A DNA stretch of 64,000 nt from Oceanobacillus oncorhynchi (GTDB taxonomy: Bacteria; Bacillota; Bacilli; Bacillales; Amphibacillaceae), in the NCBI RefSeq assembly GCF_000821065.1, contig NZ_CDGG01000001.1:3658001-3722000 (forward strand), in the 5' to 3' direction. The notes below the pieces were generated by a model. The model was not told where the DNA came from, ran no database searches, and saw only the letters and a program-made list of their open reading frames with translations. Numbering within the stretch: the stretch's first letter is position 1; each line of letters begins with the position of its first letter. A program made the position numbers and the translations under genes. Below, in pieces: positions 36,763 to 47,001 of this stretch.

Positions 36763-38106
36763 TTATATTACAGAATTGTAATTAATTTCCGCATCTGTCA
36801 TTTTCTCAATTTTTTCTTCTTCCCCTGTTTCAGCATTAATAAATATGCGATACGTCGCGTCATCTCTGGTTCCTAAAAATTCATAGGTGAGAATCTCTTC
36901 ACCCTGATTATCATCAATAATCGCTAGATGGTTTTCTTGAATTTTCACACCCTGATTTACTGCATCACGTGCTTCTTCTTCTGAAATAGCCGGTTCTGGT
37001 ATATCCCGTTCTGTATGATTTTTAAAGTAATTATTTGCCGTCAGACCGGTAATATCTCCATTATCTAAAGCTACCTTCACCTCGACAGCATCCGAAAAAA
37101 CTCGAACTCCATCATCTTCATAGACAAAAGAATATATACCGACTTGATCATATTCACTGCTCTGGAAAAGCTCCATTTCATCAAATCCCAGCTCTGAAAG
37201 GTAATCCTTTGCTATTTCAAACCCTTCATTCAAGCTTAATTGCTTGCCGCCTATTTCTCTTGAAACTAATAAGTTAAGCGGATGGCCGCCCTGCACAGTT
37301 AAATCTGCGTAGCCTCTTTCCCCATTTTCATCATAGGAGACACTATACATTGGCGTTAATGCCCCGTCCCCAGATTTTGTAACCGTCCAATCGGTTCCGT
37401 CTTCTTTGCCAAAAAGCTTTTCGGCTTCCTTCATGGCTTCTTCTTCTGAAAGATCGTGACCTGCTATATTTTTATAAGAATGTTCTTCCGTTTCTGTACT
37501 GGTTGTACTGTTTTCAGGCGTTTCCTCCGTAGTGGTATCAAAAGTTTCTTCTACCGCTTGGAAGCTATTGACCATATCATTATCTTTTTCGTCATTTGTA
37601 TTTAATAATGCTTGTTCTACGTCCATCCATTTCGAACCATCACTTAAGGAGTGATGCTGCGCTTCTCTGAGTTCATCCCGTATTTCTCCAGATTGTTGAT
37701 AGAATTCTTCCAGCTGCGCTGTTTCTTCCTCTGTTAATGGGTCGTTATCCAAGTCACGAACAGCCGTCTGATAAGTGAAATCTCCTAACTCTGAGAGAAA
37801 TTGCTCTGTTTTATGAATTGGCAACAATCCCATTGGCAAGTGCCCGGTATTGGCATGTGCATTGGAACTGATTCGCCAAATATCGACAAACTGCGGTGAT
37901 AATTTATCTGGCGAATTCATTGCCAGTGAGGTCCCAATCTGGTCGTTTAACACATCCATATTGTAGGTGAGTTCATGGAAGGATCTCTGATATTCATTTT
38001 CTGCTTGAACGTATAAATCATTTTTTTGTTTATTTGTCTGGTAGCCCCAAATGGAAACAGAAATAAGGGCTACGGTTAACAATGTAATGGTAATCCAACG
38101 ATACAT
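36763..38106 (-). CDS. ypeB: Germination protein YpeB
   Basis: 447 residues. N-terminal membrane anchor (5-22), a helical domain, an acidic Thr/Ser/Glu-rich linker (about 180-205) and three PepSY-like repeats (for example LSEEEAMKEAEKLFG and ISEEEARDAVNQG). It is needed in spores for SleB stability and localisation. It follows sleB after 16 bp. Confidence 0.94.
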   Translation of the reverse strand: MYRWITITLLTVALISVSIWGYQTNKQKNDLYVQAENEYQRSFHELTYNMDVLNDQIGTSLAMNSPDKLSPQFVDIWRISSNAHANTGHLPMGLLPIHKTEQFLSELGDFTYQTAVRDLDNDPLTEEETAQLEEFYQQSGEIRDELREAQHHSLSDGSKWMDVEQALLNTNDEKDNDMVNSFQAVEETFDTTTEETPENSTTSTETEEHSYKNIAGHDLSEEEAMKEAEKLFGKEDGTDWTVTKSGDGALTPMYSVSYDENGERGYADLTVQGGHPLNLLVSREIGGKQLSLNEGFEIAKDYLSELGFDEMELFQSSEYDQVGIYSFVYEDDGVRVFSDAVEVKVALDNGDITGLTANNYFKNHTERDIPEPAISEEEARDAVNQGVKIQENHLAIIDDNQGEEILTYEFLGTRDDATYRIFINAETGEEEKIEKMTDAEINYNSVI

Positions 38107-38122
38107 TTCATTTCACACCTTT

Positions 38123-38902
38123 CTAACTGCAGAATATATGTTTTCCAATTGTCTTAATCTGTGGTCTGGTCCAAATCCATCCTGAAGTTGCGGTATCTGG
38201 ATTGAAATAATAGAGTGCATTACCAGAGGGGTCCCAGCCATTAATCGCATCCAGCACTGCTTCTCGGGCCTGATCATTCGGCTCCAGCCATATCTGCCCA
38301 TCCGCCACTGCTGTAAATGCTCTCGGTTCAAAGATAACTCCGGATACTGTATCAGGAAACAGCTCACTGTTTACCCGATTGAGGATAACTGCTGCAACTG
38401 CCACTTGGCCTTCATAAGGCTCTCCCCTTGCTTCTCCATATACTGCGTTTGCCATTAGCTGGATATCATTATTAGAATATCCTTGCGGGACATTTACCGA
38501 GCTGGTAGGGGTACTTTCTTCTCCTCCATTATTCCCTCCGGATGGAGCAGAGCCAGTCCCATACATTTCTTGCTTCACCTTCTCTTTATCGAATTCTGTC
38601 GCCTGCGTCAGCTTATCCTTTGCTGCCTGCCCGGCCAGCCCATCGATTTCCATTCCAAATTCATATTGAAAATTTCTTAAAGCCCAGTAAGTTCCCCAGC
38701 CAAAAACACCGTCTATTTTGCCATTATAAAAACCGATATGTTTTAATCTGGCTTGTAATTCAATAACGTCATCTCCAACTGCTCCTTGTTGAATCACTTG
38801 ATCACTAAATGCACTTGTCTGTTCTGGTTTTGCAAAAATAAATGCAGATAGAAATATAAAAAGGGTAAAGCTAAAAATCATAGGCTTGCGATGTCTTTTC
38901 AT
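38123..38902 (-). CDS. sleB: Spore cortex-lytic enzyme SleB
   Basis: 259 residues: signal peptide (1-32), peptidoglycan-binding domain (about 38-95, GDDVIELQARLKHIGFYNGKIDG), a Gly/Ser linker, and the hydrolase_2 catalytic domain (LMANAVYGEARGEPYEGQ) ending GKHIFCS. A lytic transglycosylase acting on muramic-lactam cortex at germination. Somewhat shorter than the B. subtilis protein, mainly in the linker. Confidence 0.95.
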   Translation of the reverse strand: MKRHRKPMIFSFTLFIFLSAFIFAKPEQTSAFSDQVIQQGAVGDDVIELQARLKHIGFYNGKIDGVFGWGTYWALRNFQYEFGMEIDGLAGQAAKDKLTQATEFDKEKVKQEMYGTGSAPSGGNNGGEESTPTSSVNVPQGYSNNDIQLMANAVYGEARGEPYEGQVAVAAVILNRVNSELFPDTVSGVIFEPRAFTAVADGQIWLEPNDQAREAVLDAINGWDPSGNALYYFNPDTATSGWIWTRPQIKTIGKHIFCS

Positions 38903-39279
38903 ATTGATGCCTCCATTTTCTTCCTATAAACCTTTCTTTTCATACCAGCTGCTTCTAATATTTAAAGGGATAGCCGGCAAAAGATTGGCAAATGAGAAAT
39001 TTTCTCACGGAGAACCGCCCGTAAAACTCCTGCCTCGAAATAGAGAGTGAAAATATATTTATTGAGGTTGGAGATAACAGGCGCTAACTCCCTGAACCAC
39101 TCAACTAACATCCAGCAGATAATCTTAAGCTGAATGAAGTTTCGTTTTATCTACGTCTATTTTTTGTGCAATTCCTCTTTTTATTCATAAACAATGAAAA
39201 TCGAATTAATTGCTTTCTCGCGGATACATTTTCTGTCCTGTTTCATGCCGGTTTTAATCGTCTTTTTGCCACAAAAAAA
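38903..39279. other. Gap between sleB and prsW
   Basis: About 375 bp. The part next to sleB should hold its forespore promoter, but I cannot pick a convincing SigG site. I see no ORF or repeat. Confidence 0.5.
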
Positions 39280-39304
39280 GCTGACGAACAACTATTTCGT
39301 CAGC
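39274..39304 (-). terminator. Intrinsic terminator of prsW
   Basis: GCTGACGAA/TTCGTCAGC (39280-39288, 39296-39304) followed on the minus strand by seven U. Confidence 0.88.
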
Positions 39305-39307
39305 TTC

Positions 39308-39985
39308 TTATCTATTACTTTTATACATTTTGTCTGGGAGGAAACGGATATCATACATTCTGGCATGCTTTAAACGATAAATCGCAAAAAACCATACACC
39401 AGCTAAAAATATCGACAGGATAATAATAAATTGATTTAATCCGAGTAATATGTAGTTATATATTCCATGCAGCAGAAATGGAAGTACAAAGGCAATCGTC
39501 AAGTATTTGTGTTTGTTTTTTGGTTTCATTTTTGCTTTTCCTAAATAATATCCCATAATAATTCCAAACAGAGCGTGTGAAGAAACAGGATACAGTGCAC
39601 GCATCCATGCAAATTCAACTCCATTTGATAATAAATAAAATACATTTTCCAAGGAAGCAAATCCTAAACTGATTGCACTGGCATACACAATTCCATCGTA
39701 ATGGTTATCAAATTCATCATGCTGATAAATTAAGAACATGAACATAAACCATTTGAAGAACTCTTCCAGAAACGCACTAAATAGAAAAGCTTCTGCAACA
39801 ATCGGGATATTGTCCAGCTCCGCATGAATACCATACTGAATAAACATAATCGGCAACACAATCAATGCGCCGGCGATAAACATACGTACTATCAGCCAAA
39901 GCGGCTCTGTGATACGGTCACGCAAATAAATAAACGTCATAAAAGCTACAGCAGGGGCTATACCAGCAGATAGAGCAGCTATCAT
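39308..39985 (-). CDS. prsW: Intramembrane protease PrsW
   Basis: 225 residues, seven or eight hydrophobic helices, with the active-site glutamates in FLEEFFKWF near 70 and later conserved SHALFGIIMG and LLHGIYNYI histidine segments. In B. subtilis it makes the first cut of anti-sigma factor RsiW. The rsiW-sigW pair is not in this window. Confidence 0.93.
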   Translation of the reverse strand: MIAALSAGIAPAVAFMTFIYLRDRITEPLWLIVRMFIAGALIVLPIMFIQYGIHAELDNIPIVAEAFLFSAFLEEFFKWFMFMFLIYQHDEFDNHYDGIVYASAISLGFASLENVFYLLSNGVEFAWMRALYPVSSHALFGIIMGYYLGKAKMKPKNKHKYLTIAFVLPFLLHGIYNYILLGLNQFIIILSIFLAGVWFFAIYRLKHARMYDIRFLPDKMYKSNR

Positions 39986-40019
39986 TGATTCTTACTCCTC
40001 TTCTTTAGTCGGTAAACAA

Positions 40020-40985
40020 TTATATATCAAATAAATGTTCCAGTTCCGCGTTACTTGCCATTCCCACAAGAAGTTTAATTCTTGCTTTTTTACTATCATA
40101 ATCTCTTCCCAAAAGTACTCCATTCTCCATAAGATCATAGGTACTTCCTTCATAATCATAGGTAGGATAAACTTCTCCTTCCACAGCAGAGGTCGTAATT
40201 ACTACTTTTATCCCTTTTCGGATACATTCTTTAATCGCAGGCATCATAGCCTGAGATACTTGTCCTCTGCCGACACCTTCCAGAACCAGTCCATCTACTT
40301 TATTGTCTATCGCTGCTTGGATATATTTTCCGTCAGTTTCCATATATACTTTAATAATATCTACCGTCGGGAGCTCTTTTTTTAACTCTAAATGCTCCCG
40401 GTACGTCGGCTTTTGGAATACTCGAACCGTGTTGTTATCAATAATTCCTAAATAGCCGTAGCCAAAAGCATTAAAACCTTGGATATTCGAAGCATGCTCT
40501 TTTCGGACATAACGGGAATGGAAAATACGCTCATTGAATACAACCGTCACACCGACATCCTTTAAATCTTCACTGCAGGCTGCCAAAATTGCATTTTTAA
40601 TATTTATAAAGGAATCTGTCCCCACCTCTTTAGGTGAACGCTGCGATCCGGTGTATACAATTGGAATATGGTAGTTTGAAATAAGGTGCATAAAATAAGA
40701 AGCTTCTTCCAGTGTATCTGTTCCCTGTGTGATTACAATCCCGTCGAAAGCTTCTTCATTTAAGTACTCGTCTAACTTTTCTTTGATTTTTATTAAATCA
40801 GAAAAGTTTAAATGCATACTAGCTTTTTGAAAGAAAGAATCCACCTTCACCTGAATATCGGAGGGAACATCACATTTTTCAATAATATCTTCTCCAGTTA
40901 ATACACCAGAAGCCAGTTTACCGCTCTCCTCGTTTTTATCACTTGCAATGGTGCCTCCTGTTGCAATCATCAACACTTTTTTCAT
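40020..40985 (-). CDS. ansA: L-asparaginase, type I
   Basis: 321 residues. The first threonine motif ATGGTIAS is at 7-14, the second TQGTDTLEEA near 84 and the lysine/acid triad partner is in the YTGSQRSP region. No signal peptide, so it is cytoplasmic and converts asparagine to aspartate and ammonia. It lies 34 bp before prsW and is probably co-transcribed. Confidence 0.92.
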   Translation of the reverse strand: MKKVLMIATGGTIASDKNEESGKLASGVLTGEDIIEKCDVPSDIQVKVDSFFQKASMHLNFSDLIKIKEKLDEYLNEEAFDGIVITQGTDTLEEASYFMHLISNYHIPIVYTGSQRSPKEVGTDSFINIKNAILAACSEDLKDVGVTVVFNERIFHSRYVRKEHASNIQGFNAFGYGYLGIIDNNTVRVFQKPTYREHLELKKELPTVDIIKVYMETDGKYIQAAIDNKVDGLVLEGVGRGQVSQAMMPAIKECIRKGIKVVITTSAVEGEVYPTYDYEGSTYDLMENGVLLGRDYDSKKARIKLLVGMASNAELEHLFDI

Positions 40986-41125
40986 GTTATTACCTTCTTT
41001 ATTGGTTAGTTATCTGCATCATCTATTAGTATATCACAATAATTTTTACTGAAATAAAGTTCAAGCTGCATGCGGCAGCGAGAGGAAGAACAGGCCTCCC
41101 GCTTTATCTGTTCCAAAGCATGTCA

Positions 41126-42100
41126 TTATCTGGAGCAGATAGATGCAGCAATTTGCTCTCCATGGAAACGTCCATTTTCAATAAATACTTTGTTATTATC
41201 ATATCCTGCAGCTACTACGCCGGCAATATATAAATTTTTCACATTTGTTTCCATCGTGTTCTCATCATGAACAGGCTTGCCATTCTCCAGATTAATCTCC
41301 ACACCAGCTTGCTTTAACAAGCTATAATCCGGACGATAGCCTGTCATAGCAAAGACAAAGTCATTCTCGATCGTTACTTCCTGCCCCTCTTTTTCATAAG
41401 TTAAATGCGTATCGGTTATTTCTGTTACAGATGCGCCGAAAACCATATCCACTTTCCCATTTCTGGCAAGTGATTCAAACTCTGGCAAAATCCATGGCTT
41501 AATACTTTCCGAATAGATATCTCCACGATAAATGACGGTGACATCTGCCCCGGCTTTATGCAGTTCCAGCGTTGCATCTACAGAAGAGTTTTTACCGCCG
41601 ATAACAGCAACTTTTTGATTAAAAAATTCATGTGCCTCTTTAAAATAATGGGTTACTTTAGGCAATGATTCTCCTGGGACATCTAAGTAGTTAGGCTGGT
41701 TATAATATCCAGTAGCCATAATTACTTTTTCCGCACGATATTCATTCTCACTTCCATTATTTTTAACAGTTTTTAAGCAAAAATGCTCTTCATCTTTTTC
41801 AATAGACACTAATGTTTCAAACGCATTTATACGCAGTTCATTTCGTTCGGCAACTTCCCGATAATAGACCATTGCCTGATTGCGCACCGGCTTTTTATTT
41901 TCAGAGATAAATGGGACACCGCCAATTTCTAAACGGTCACTTGAGCTAAAAAACGTTTGGTGAGTCGGGAAGTTGCTGATTGTCTGAACAACATTTCCTT
42001 TTTCAATTAATAAAGGGTTTTCGCCTTTTTGCTGAAGCTCTAAAGCACACGCCATTCCGCATGGTCCAGCTCCAATAATAATAATTTTTTCGTCTAGCAT
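41126..42100 (-). CDS. ypdA: YpdA-family bacillithiol disulfide reductase
   Basis: 324 residues of a thioredoxin-reductase-like flavoprotein. FAD-binding GAGPCGMACALEL is near 8-20 and the NADPH-binding GGKNSSVDATLEL near 165. The CxxC of thioredoxin reductase is missing; Cys12 in the FAD motif is the residue implicated in YpdA chemistry. It fits with bshA at 2969. Confidence 0.92.
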   Translation of the reverse strand: MLDEKIIIIGAGPCGMACALELQQKGENPLLIEKGNVVQTISNFPTHQTFFSSSDRLEIGGVPFISENKKPVRNQAMVYYREVAERNELRINAFETLVSIEKDEEHFCLKTVKNNGSENEYRAEKVIMATGYYNQPNYLDVPGESLPKVTHYFKEAHEFFNQKVAVIGGKNSSVDATLELHKAGADVTVIYRGDIYSESIKPWILPEFESLARNGKVDMVFGASVTEITDTHLTYEKEGQEVTIENDFVFAMTGYRPDYSLLKQAGVEINLENGKPVHDENTMETNVKNLYIAGVVAAGYDNNKVFIENGRFHGEQIAASICSR

Positions 42101-42264
42101 TTCTTATCCTTCCTTCATCCATCACTTAGAAAAACGATTCATCCGCTATTAATCAGAGAACCAATCGCTGATTTATTCTATATTATCACGTAAAAATTTT
42201 TCATTTACTATCGTACAACGAAGCAGACTGCATCGCAATACAAAAGCTTTTCTTCTACACAAAT

Positions 42265-42293
42265 AAAAAACTCTTATCATGGAAGAGTTTTTT
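42265..42293 (-). terminator. Terminator of the glutamate dehydrogenase gene
   Basis: AAAAAACTCTT pairs exactly with AAGAGTTTTTT; A/T runs on both strands make it potentially bidirectional. Confidence 0.88.
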
Positions 42294-42310
42294 ATTTATT
42301 TCCTTATGAA

Positions 42311-43594
42311 TTAAACCCAGCCTCTAAAACGGGAAGCTTCAGCCATTTTCCTTACACCTATCATATAAGCTGCCAGCCGCATATCAATTTTTCTTGTTTT
42401 TGCCATATGATATATATTGTTAAAAGAATTAATCATGATTTCATGTAATCGTCTGTCGATTTCTTCCTCTGTCCAGTAAAAGCCCTGGTTATTCTGTACC
42501 CATTCAAAGTAGGATACTGTAACTCCCCCGGCTGATGCCAGAACATCCGGAACGATAAGGACATCCCTGTCGGTAAGGATCTTCGTTGCTTCCATTGTCG
42601 TCGGGCCATTGGCTGCTTCTACAATAATTGAGGCTTTAATATTATGTGCATTATCTCTTGTAATTTGGTTTTGTACCGCTGCCGGAACAATAATATCACA
42701 GTCCAGCTCAAATAATTCTTTGTTTGTAATCGTTTTATCAAATAGTTTAGTTACGGTTCCAAAACTGTCACGGCGATCCAGCAGATAATCAATATCTAAA
42801 CCATTCGGGTCATGTAATGCCCCATAAGCATCTGAGATTGCGACAACTTTTGCTCCGGCATCATGCAGAAATTTTGATAGAAAGCTTCCTGCGTTCCCAA
42901 ATCCCTGAATAACGACCCGGGCTCCCTTGATATCGATGCCTTTCTTTTTCGCCGCTTCATTTAAAGCAATCGTTACCCCTTTAGCTGTTGCCGATTCTCT
43001 GCCGTGAGACCCGCCGAGAACAATTGGTTTTCCGGTAATAAAACCAGGATTATTCAATTTATCGATTTTACTATATTCATCCATCATCCATGCCATGATT
43101 TGTGAATTTGTAAATACATCTGGAGCCGGAATATCTTTTGTCGGACCGACAATCTGACTTACCGCCCGAACATACCCGCGGCTTAAAGCTTCCAGTTCTC
43201 TAAAAGACATTTCCCTCGGGTCACAAATGATACCGCCTTTTGCTCCGCCATAAGGCAAATCTACAATCCCGGCTTTTAAACTCATCCATATCGAAAGTGC
43301 TTTCACTTCTGTTTCCGTAACATCCGGATGGAAACGAATGCCGCCTTTTGTCGGACCAATCGCATCATTATGCTGAGCTCTATAACCGGTAAAGACTTTC
43401 ACCTTACCATCGTCCATACGGACTGGAATACGAACAGTAAGCATACGCAAAGGTTCTTTTAATAAATCAAAAACTTCTTCAGGGTAACCAAGTTTATTTA
43501 ATGCGGTTTCCACAATAGATAACGTTGAATTTAACACATCCGTATTTTCTTGTTTTTTAGCTTGGGAAGCATCTCCTGCTTTATCGCCTGCCAT
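42311..43594 (-). CDS. gudB: NAD-specific glutamate dehydrogenase
   Basis: 427 residues. The catalytic lysine lies in PYGGAKGGI near 120, and the nucleotide-binding GFGNAGSF near 228. It interconverts glutamate and 2-oxoglutarate. The three-residue duplication that inactivates gudB in laboratory B. subtilis is absent (EVKALSIWMS runs through normally), so the enzyme should be active. Named gudB by position next to ypdA and mecB. Confidence 0.93.
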   Translation of the reverse strand: MAGDKAGDASQAKKQENTDVLNSTLSIVETALNKLGYPEEVFDLLKEPLRMLTVRIPVRMDDGKVKVFTGYRAQHNDAIGPTKGGIRFHPDVTETEVKALSIWMSLKAGIVDLPYGGAKGGIICDPREMSFRELEALSRGYVRAVSQIVGPTKDIPAPDVFTNSQIMAWMMDEYSKIDKLNNPGFITGKPIVLGGSHGRESATAKGVTIALNEAAKKKGIDIKGARVVIQGFGNAGSFLSKFLHDAGAKVVAISDAYGALHDPNGLDIDYLLDRRDSFGTVTKLFDKTITNKELFELDCDIIVPAAVQNQITRDNAHNIKASIIVEAANGPTTMEATKILTDRDVLIVPDVLASAGGVTVSYFEWVQNNQGFYWTEEEIDRRLHEIMINSFNNIYHMAKTRKIDMRLAAYMIGVRKMAEASRFRGWV

Positions 43595-43746
43595 TAATAT
43601 TTACCCCCTACCATTATATCAATGTTTTACTCACTCATGGTTTAGTATACACTTTCATACAAAATATGCAATGAAAGAGGTGACCGGCTGGATGAGAAGT
43701 TTTTAATCAAACAAGGGGCTTTCTGCTTCCCCATTTGTCCATCCTT

Positions 43747-44334
43747 TTAGGAAGCAAAATAATGATTGATTTTAGCTATTGCGTCGCTTTCAAAAATAAT
43801 CTTGCCGTATTCCTGTAAACGATGGGAAGTTAAGATACTTGGATGAGCAAATTCTGACATCAGTCCTATAATATTTTCCTTATGCCGGGCTGTTTGCACA
43901 TAAGGATCCAGCATCATAAAATAACGGTTCTCCATAAAATACACATTCGATTCTTTGATATGCATATTCGGTAAATAACCGGCCACAGCAATTACATCTT
44001 CAAAGTCATCAAATGAAAATATAAGCTCTTTGCTTTCATCAAGTGTCACTTTCATTTCAATATATTCATCATCTATTTCAATATCGGCATCGTCGTATTG
44101 ATGGGTAACAAAAATATGCATTCCCTGAGCTTGCATGAGATGCACCTGTACAAGTAACATTCCTTCAAACTCCATTCCCAGTTCACTGCTTGCTTCGTAC
44201 ATCATATCACTAAACAGCGTACGAACATTAGATGCATCATGCCACAAGTCCTCACGGGTAAATCCTCTTTCTATTAGATCATCGAACGTGAGAAAAATTT
44301 TAAACTGGTCTGTTGAAATTCGTTCGATCCGCAT
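43747..44334 (-). CDS. mecB: MecA-family adaptor protein (MecB/YpbH)
   Basis: 195 residues. The N-terminal MRIERISTDQFKIFLTFDDL substrate-binding part, a central acidic linker and the C-terminal ClpC-binding domain (SFDDFEDVIAVAGYL) match the family. Adaptors of this type deliver substrates to ClpCP. YpbH rather than MecA is chosen by its place beside gudB. The 268 bp to the next gene is AT-rich with no feature I can support. Confidence 0.9.
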   Translation of the reverse strand: MRIERISTDQFKIFLTFDDLIERGFTREDLWHDASNVRTLFSDMMYEASSELGMEFEGMLLVQVHLMQAQGMHIFVTHQYDDADIEIDDEYIEMKVTLDESKELIFSFDDFEDVIAVAGYLPNMHIKESNVYFMENRYFMMLDPYVQTARHKENIIGLMSEFAHPSILTSHRLQEYGKIIFESDAIAKINHYFAS

Positions 44335-44602
44335 ACTGCATCCCCCTTATCTTCTTCACTTTTGCAACAAGTATTTATATTAATATATGCACTATTTTCA
44401 AATGATGAACATAACCTGCTTGTATCGTTTTGAAAATGGGTTATAAATGAGCATAGCGTTTATTTATTATATAAACCTGTTTATCACAGAGATAAGCAAA
44501 AACTTCTGGTGAATGAAGTTTCATTATATATATTCTTCCTATGCTTGTACATTTATTATAACATTTTATGTGATTATTGAATGATATGATGCTTGTCTTA
44601 AT

Positions 44603-44881
44603 TTAAGTAAACCAAAGAAAGACACCGGCAAGTGCCAGAAGAACCACAACCATGAAAATAAAACGCAGTAATGGAAGATTCAGTTTCCAGCGCATTTTAT
44701 GGTTGCCTTTATGTACTTCATTTCTTGGAGGAAGATTCAATATATCTATTTCAACAGATGCCTGTTCCAATTGTTCTTCCTCATCTGAGCCTGCTTGTCT
44801 GGTTTCTTCCGGTTTATGTTCTGTTATATCTTGAATAGCTTGTCTTAATGCTTCTGCCTGATCATTTTGTTTGGAACTCAA
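44603..44881 (-). CDS. ypbE: YpbE-like membrane protein lacking the LysM domain
   Basis: About 92 residues: an acidic N-terminus, the segment ILNLPPRNEVHKGNHKMRW and a single transmembrane helix at the very C-terminus. The LPPR...HK stretch and the position beside ypbD resemble YpbE, which continues into an extracellular LysM domain. Nothing like LysM follows the stop in any frame. Start uncertain: TTG at 44881 fits GAGGTGAT best; ATG at 44887 overlaps it. Confidence 0.55.
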   Translation of the reverse strand: MSSKQNDQAEALRQAIQDITEHKPEETRQAGSDEEEQLEQASVEIDILNLPPRNEVHKGNHKMRWKLNLPLLRFIFMVVVLLALAGVFLWFT

Positions 44882-44891
44882 TGCCATCACC

Positions 44892-45458
44892 TCATTTGTT
44901 TAACCGTATAACTAAACCAAGTAGAAAGTCAATAAAAAAATGCATGACAATAGGTACAATTAAATTAGCTGTATGTTCATAAACCCAGCCGATATAAAAA
45001 CTTAAGGCTAATACAGCGGAAAATAGAACAGGCTTCTTAATATATCGTATGTGAACAGCAGCAAAAAGAATACTTGCAAATACATACCCAAAAGCTGTCT
45101 GGACAACACCTCTAAATAGAAGTTCCTCGCAAATGGCCACCGTCAGCGTGAATATAAAAATAAAACCAATCGGCTGATTTTTAAATATAAGTTCATTGAT
45201 TCCGCCATCATCCCACCACTTTTTTGGCATTGTATACACGATAGCAATTTCAATTAAAACAATTATAACAGCAGATAAAAAACCAAAGATGAAAATTTCT
45301 TTTGTATCCCATTTGAAAAGGTGCATCCAATCGAAAAAGGAATCAAAAAGGAAAAAACTCATAATTATCGCTATCAGGAATAATAAACCTTGTGAAAAAA
45401 ATAATTGAATCCTTCGCTCTTTGACGGACATTTGCTTTAACAGGTCATATTGTTTCAT
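44892..45458 (-). CDS. ypbD: CPBP-family intramembrane metalloprotease (YpbD)
   Basis: 188 residues, five or six transmembrane helices. ABI/CAAX-type motifs EELLFRGVVQTAFG near 110, AAVHIRY near 137 and the late H in MHFFIDFLLG. Family members are Rce1-like proteases; this one's substrate is unknown. One base separates it from recQ. Confidence 0.9.
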   Translation of the reverse strand: MKQYDLLKQMSVKERRIQLFFSQGLLFLIAIIMSFFLFDSFFDWMHLFKWDTKEIFIFGFLSAVIIVLIEIAIVYTMPKKWWDDGGINELIFKNQPIGFIFIFTLTVAICEELLFRGVVQTAFGYVFASILFAAVHIRYIKKPVLFSAVLALSFYIGWVYEHTANLIVPIVMHFFIDFLLGLVIRLNK

Positions 45459-45459
45459 C

Positions 45460-46998
45460 TTATACCTCTTCCAAATGTAAAATTCGCTGAAGTTTTTTAC
45501 GCCAGTTCACAGGATAAGAGGCTTCTGCAGTTTTGAAAGACGATGAAGGCATCCACTTACTCCAATCAAATCCGCAATTGCTGCAGCATTGATCAGACGG
45601 CTTCTCAAATCCATTTTGAAAAGGATGGTAAAGTGTTTTCCGCAAACAATTCTTTGTCTGGATCCATTGATACAATTCATTGAGCTTCTTGTTTTTATAT
45701 AATTGTCTTTTCTCCAGATAGTTCATGACACTAACTCTAACCTGCTTCCACTTCTCTTCATCTATCAACCATTCATTATCGCGAAGGAGCCCATGCTTTT
45801 GGAGCTGTCTTTGAATAAAACGTGCTGCTCCTTCGTTGATATCCAAAAGCATATGCAGCTGTTCTGGAGACGGTAAATCCATATGCTGACGCTGAAGGGC
45901 AACAATCGTCGAAACCAGATGGTCTATATTCTCTATCGCCGGCAGTTCATTTTTCACCATGTTCGCCGACAGACGAAAATCACCTTTCTGATAAAGAATC
46001 ATACCGACACTGGATTTTCCATCTCTCCCAGCTCTGCCTACCTCTTGAATATATGACTCTATCTGAAGTGGAAGATGGTAGTGGATGACCAGCCGTATAT
46101 CCGGTTTATTAATTCCCATTCCAAATGCGCTTGTACAGCAGATGATATCAATATGATTGCTCATAAATTGCTGTTGGACCCGCAGGCGCTCTGCTGCTTC
46201 CATTCCTCCGTGATAATAGGCAATATTTCGTTCCGGATGCTTGGCGGCCAGAGACAAAGCAACCTCCTCTGCAGCCTGTCTGCTTGTAAAATAGATTAAT
46301 GTGGGAACAGCATACGATGCAATAATTTCTGTAATGCGCTCTAATTTTTCTTGATCATTTTCTGCTTCCTCTACACAAAAAGCAATATTTTTCCGATCCA
46401 TTGGATAGATATGCTTTTTCATATCTGGTTTATGCAGGCTCTGGATAATGTCTCTTTGCACGTCTGGAGTTGCTGTAGCACTCAGCGCTAATACCCGCGG
46501 ATGATTTAATGCTGCTATTGCTTCATGCAGCCGCTGATAATCTGGCCGAAACTCGTGTCCCCATTGTGAGATACAATGCGCTTCATCGACGACAAACAAT
46601 TTAACAGGCAGCTGTTTCAAATAATTTAAATGTGCACTTTTTTGCAGCCACTCCGGCGAAACATAGATAAGCCGGTAAGCATCTAAATTTTTTAATATTC
46701 TCTGCTGTTCTTGAAAAGGTAAAAAACTGTTTAAAGCAATTACTTCTTTAAAGGAAGCCGCTTTTAATTCCTTTACTTGGTCGACCATTAAAGAAATAAG
46801 CGGTGATACAACAAGGGTGATGCCATCTAACAGCTTTGCAGGCAGCTGATAGCAGATAGATTTACCAGAGCCGGTGGGCAATACGCCGAGGACATCCTCT
46901 CCACGCAGGACATCAGAAATGATTTCTTTCTGTCCCTGACGAAAGAAATCATAATTAAAATGTTGATGTAATGCTTCTTCTAAGTGAATGATTCTCAC
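45460..46998 (-). CDS. recQ: ATP-dependent DNA helicase RecQ
   Basis: 512 residues, the short RecQS form without HRDC domain. Walker A GVLPTGSGKS near 41, DEAH near 138, FTSRQAAEE, QEVGRAGRDG near 313 and a zinc-binding tail with CLRKTLY and CCSNCG. It unwinds DNA in recombination and repair. Start 3 bp after ypbB. Confidence 0.94.
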   Translation of the reverse strand: MRIIHLEEALHQHFNYDFFRQGQKEIISDVLRGEDVLGVLPTGSGKSICYQLPAKLLDGITLVVSPLISLMVDQVKELKAASFKEVIALNSFLPFQEQQRILKNLDAYRLIYVSPEWLQKSAHLNYLKQLPVKLFVVDEAHCISQWGHEFRPDYQRLHEAIAALNHPRVLALSATATPDVQRDIIQSLHKPDMKKHIYPMDRKNIAFCVEEAENDQEKLERITEIIASYAVPTLIYFTSRQAAEEVALSLAAKHPERNIAYYHGGMEAAERLRVQQQFMSNHIDIICCTSAFGMGINKPDIRLVIHYHLPLQIESYIQEVGRAGRDGKSSVGMILYQKGDFRLSANMVKNELPAIENIDHLVSTIVALQRQHMDLPSPEQLHMLLDINEGAARFIQRQLQKHGLLRDNEWLIDEEKWKQVRVSVMNYLEKRQLYKNKKLNELYQWIQTKNCLRKTLYHPFQNGFEKPSDQCCSNCGFDWSKWMPSSSFKTAEASYPVNWRKKLQRILHLEEV

Positions 46999-47001
46999 CC
47001 C

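Noticed and set aside
38903-39000. SigG promoter of sleB
   Set aside because: The best candidates lack correct spacing between the two elements.
42311-43594. Cryptic gudB with inactivating duplication
   Set aside because: The active-site region reads without the duplication, so there is no sign of inactivation.
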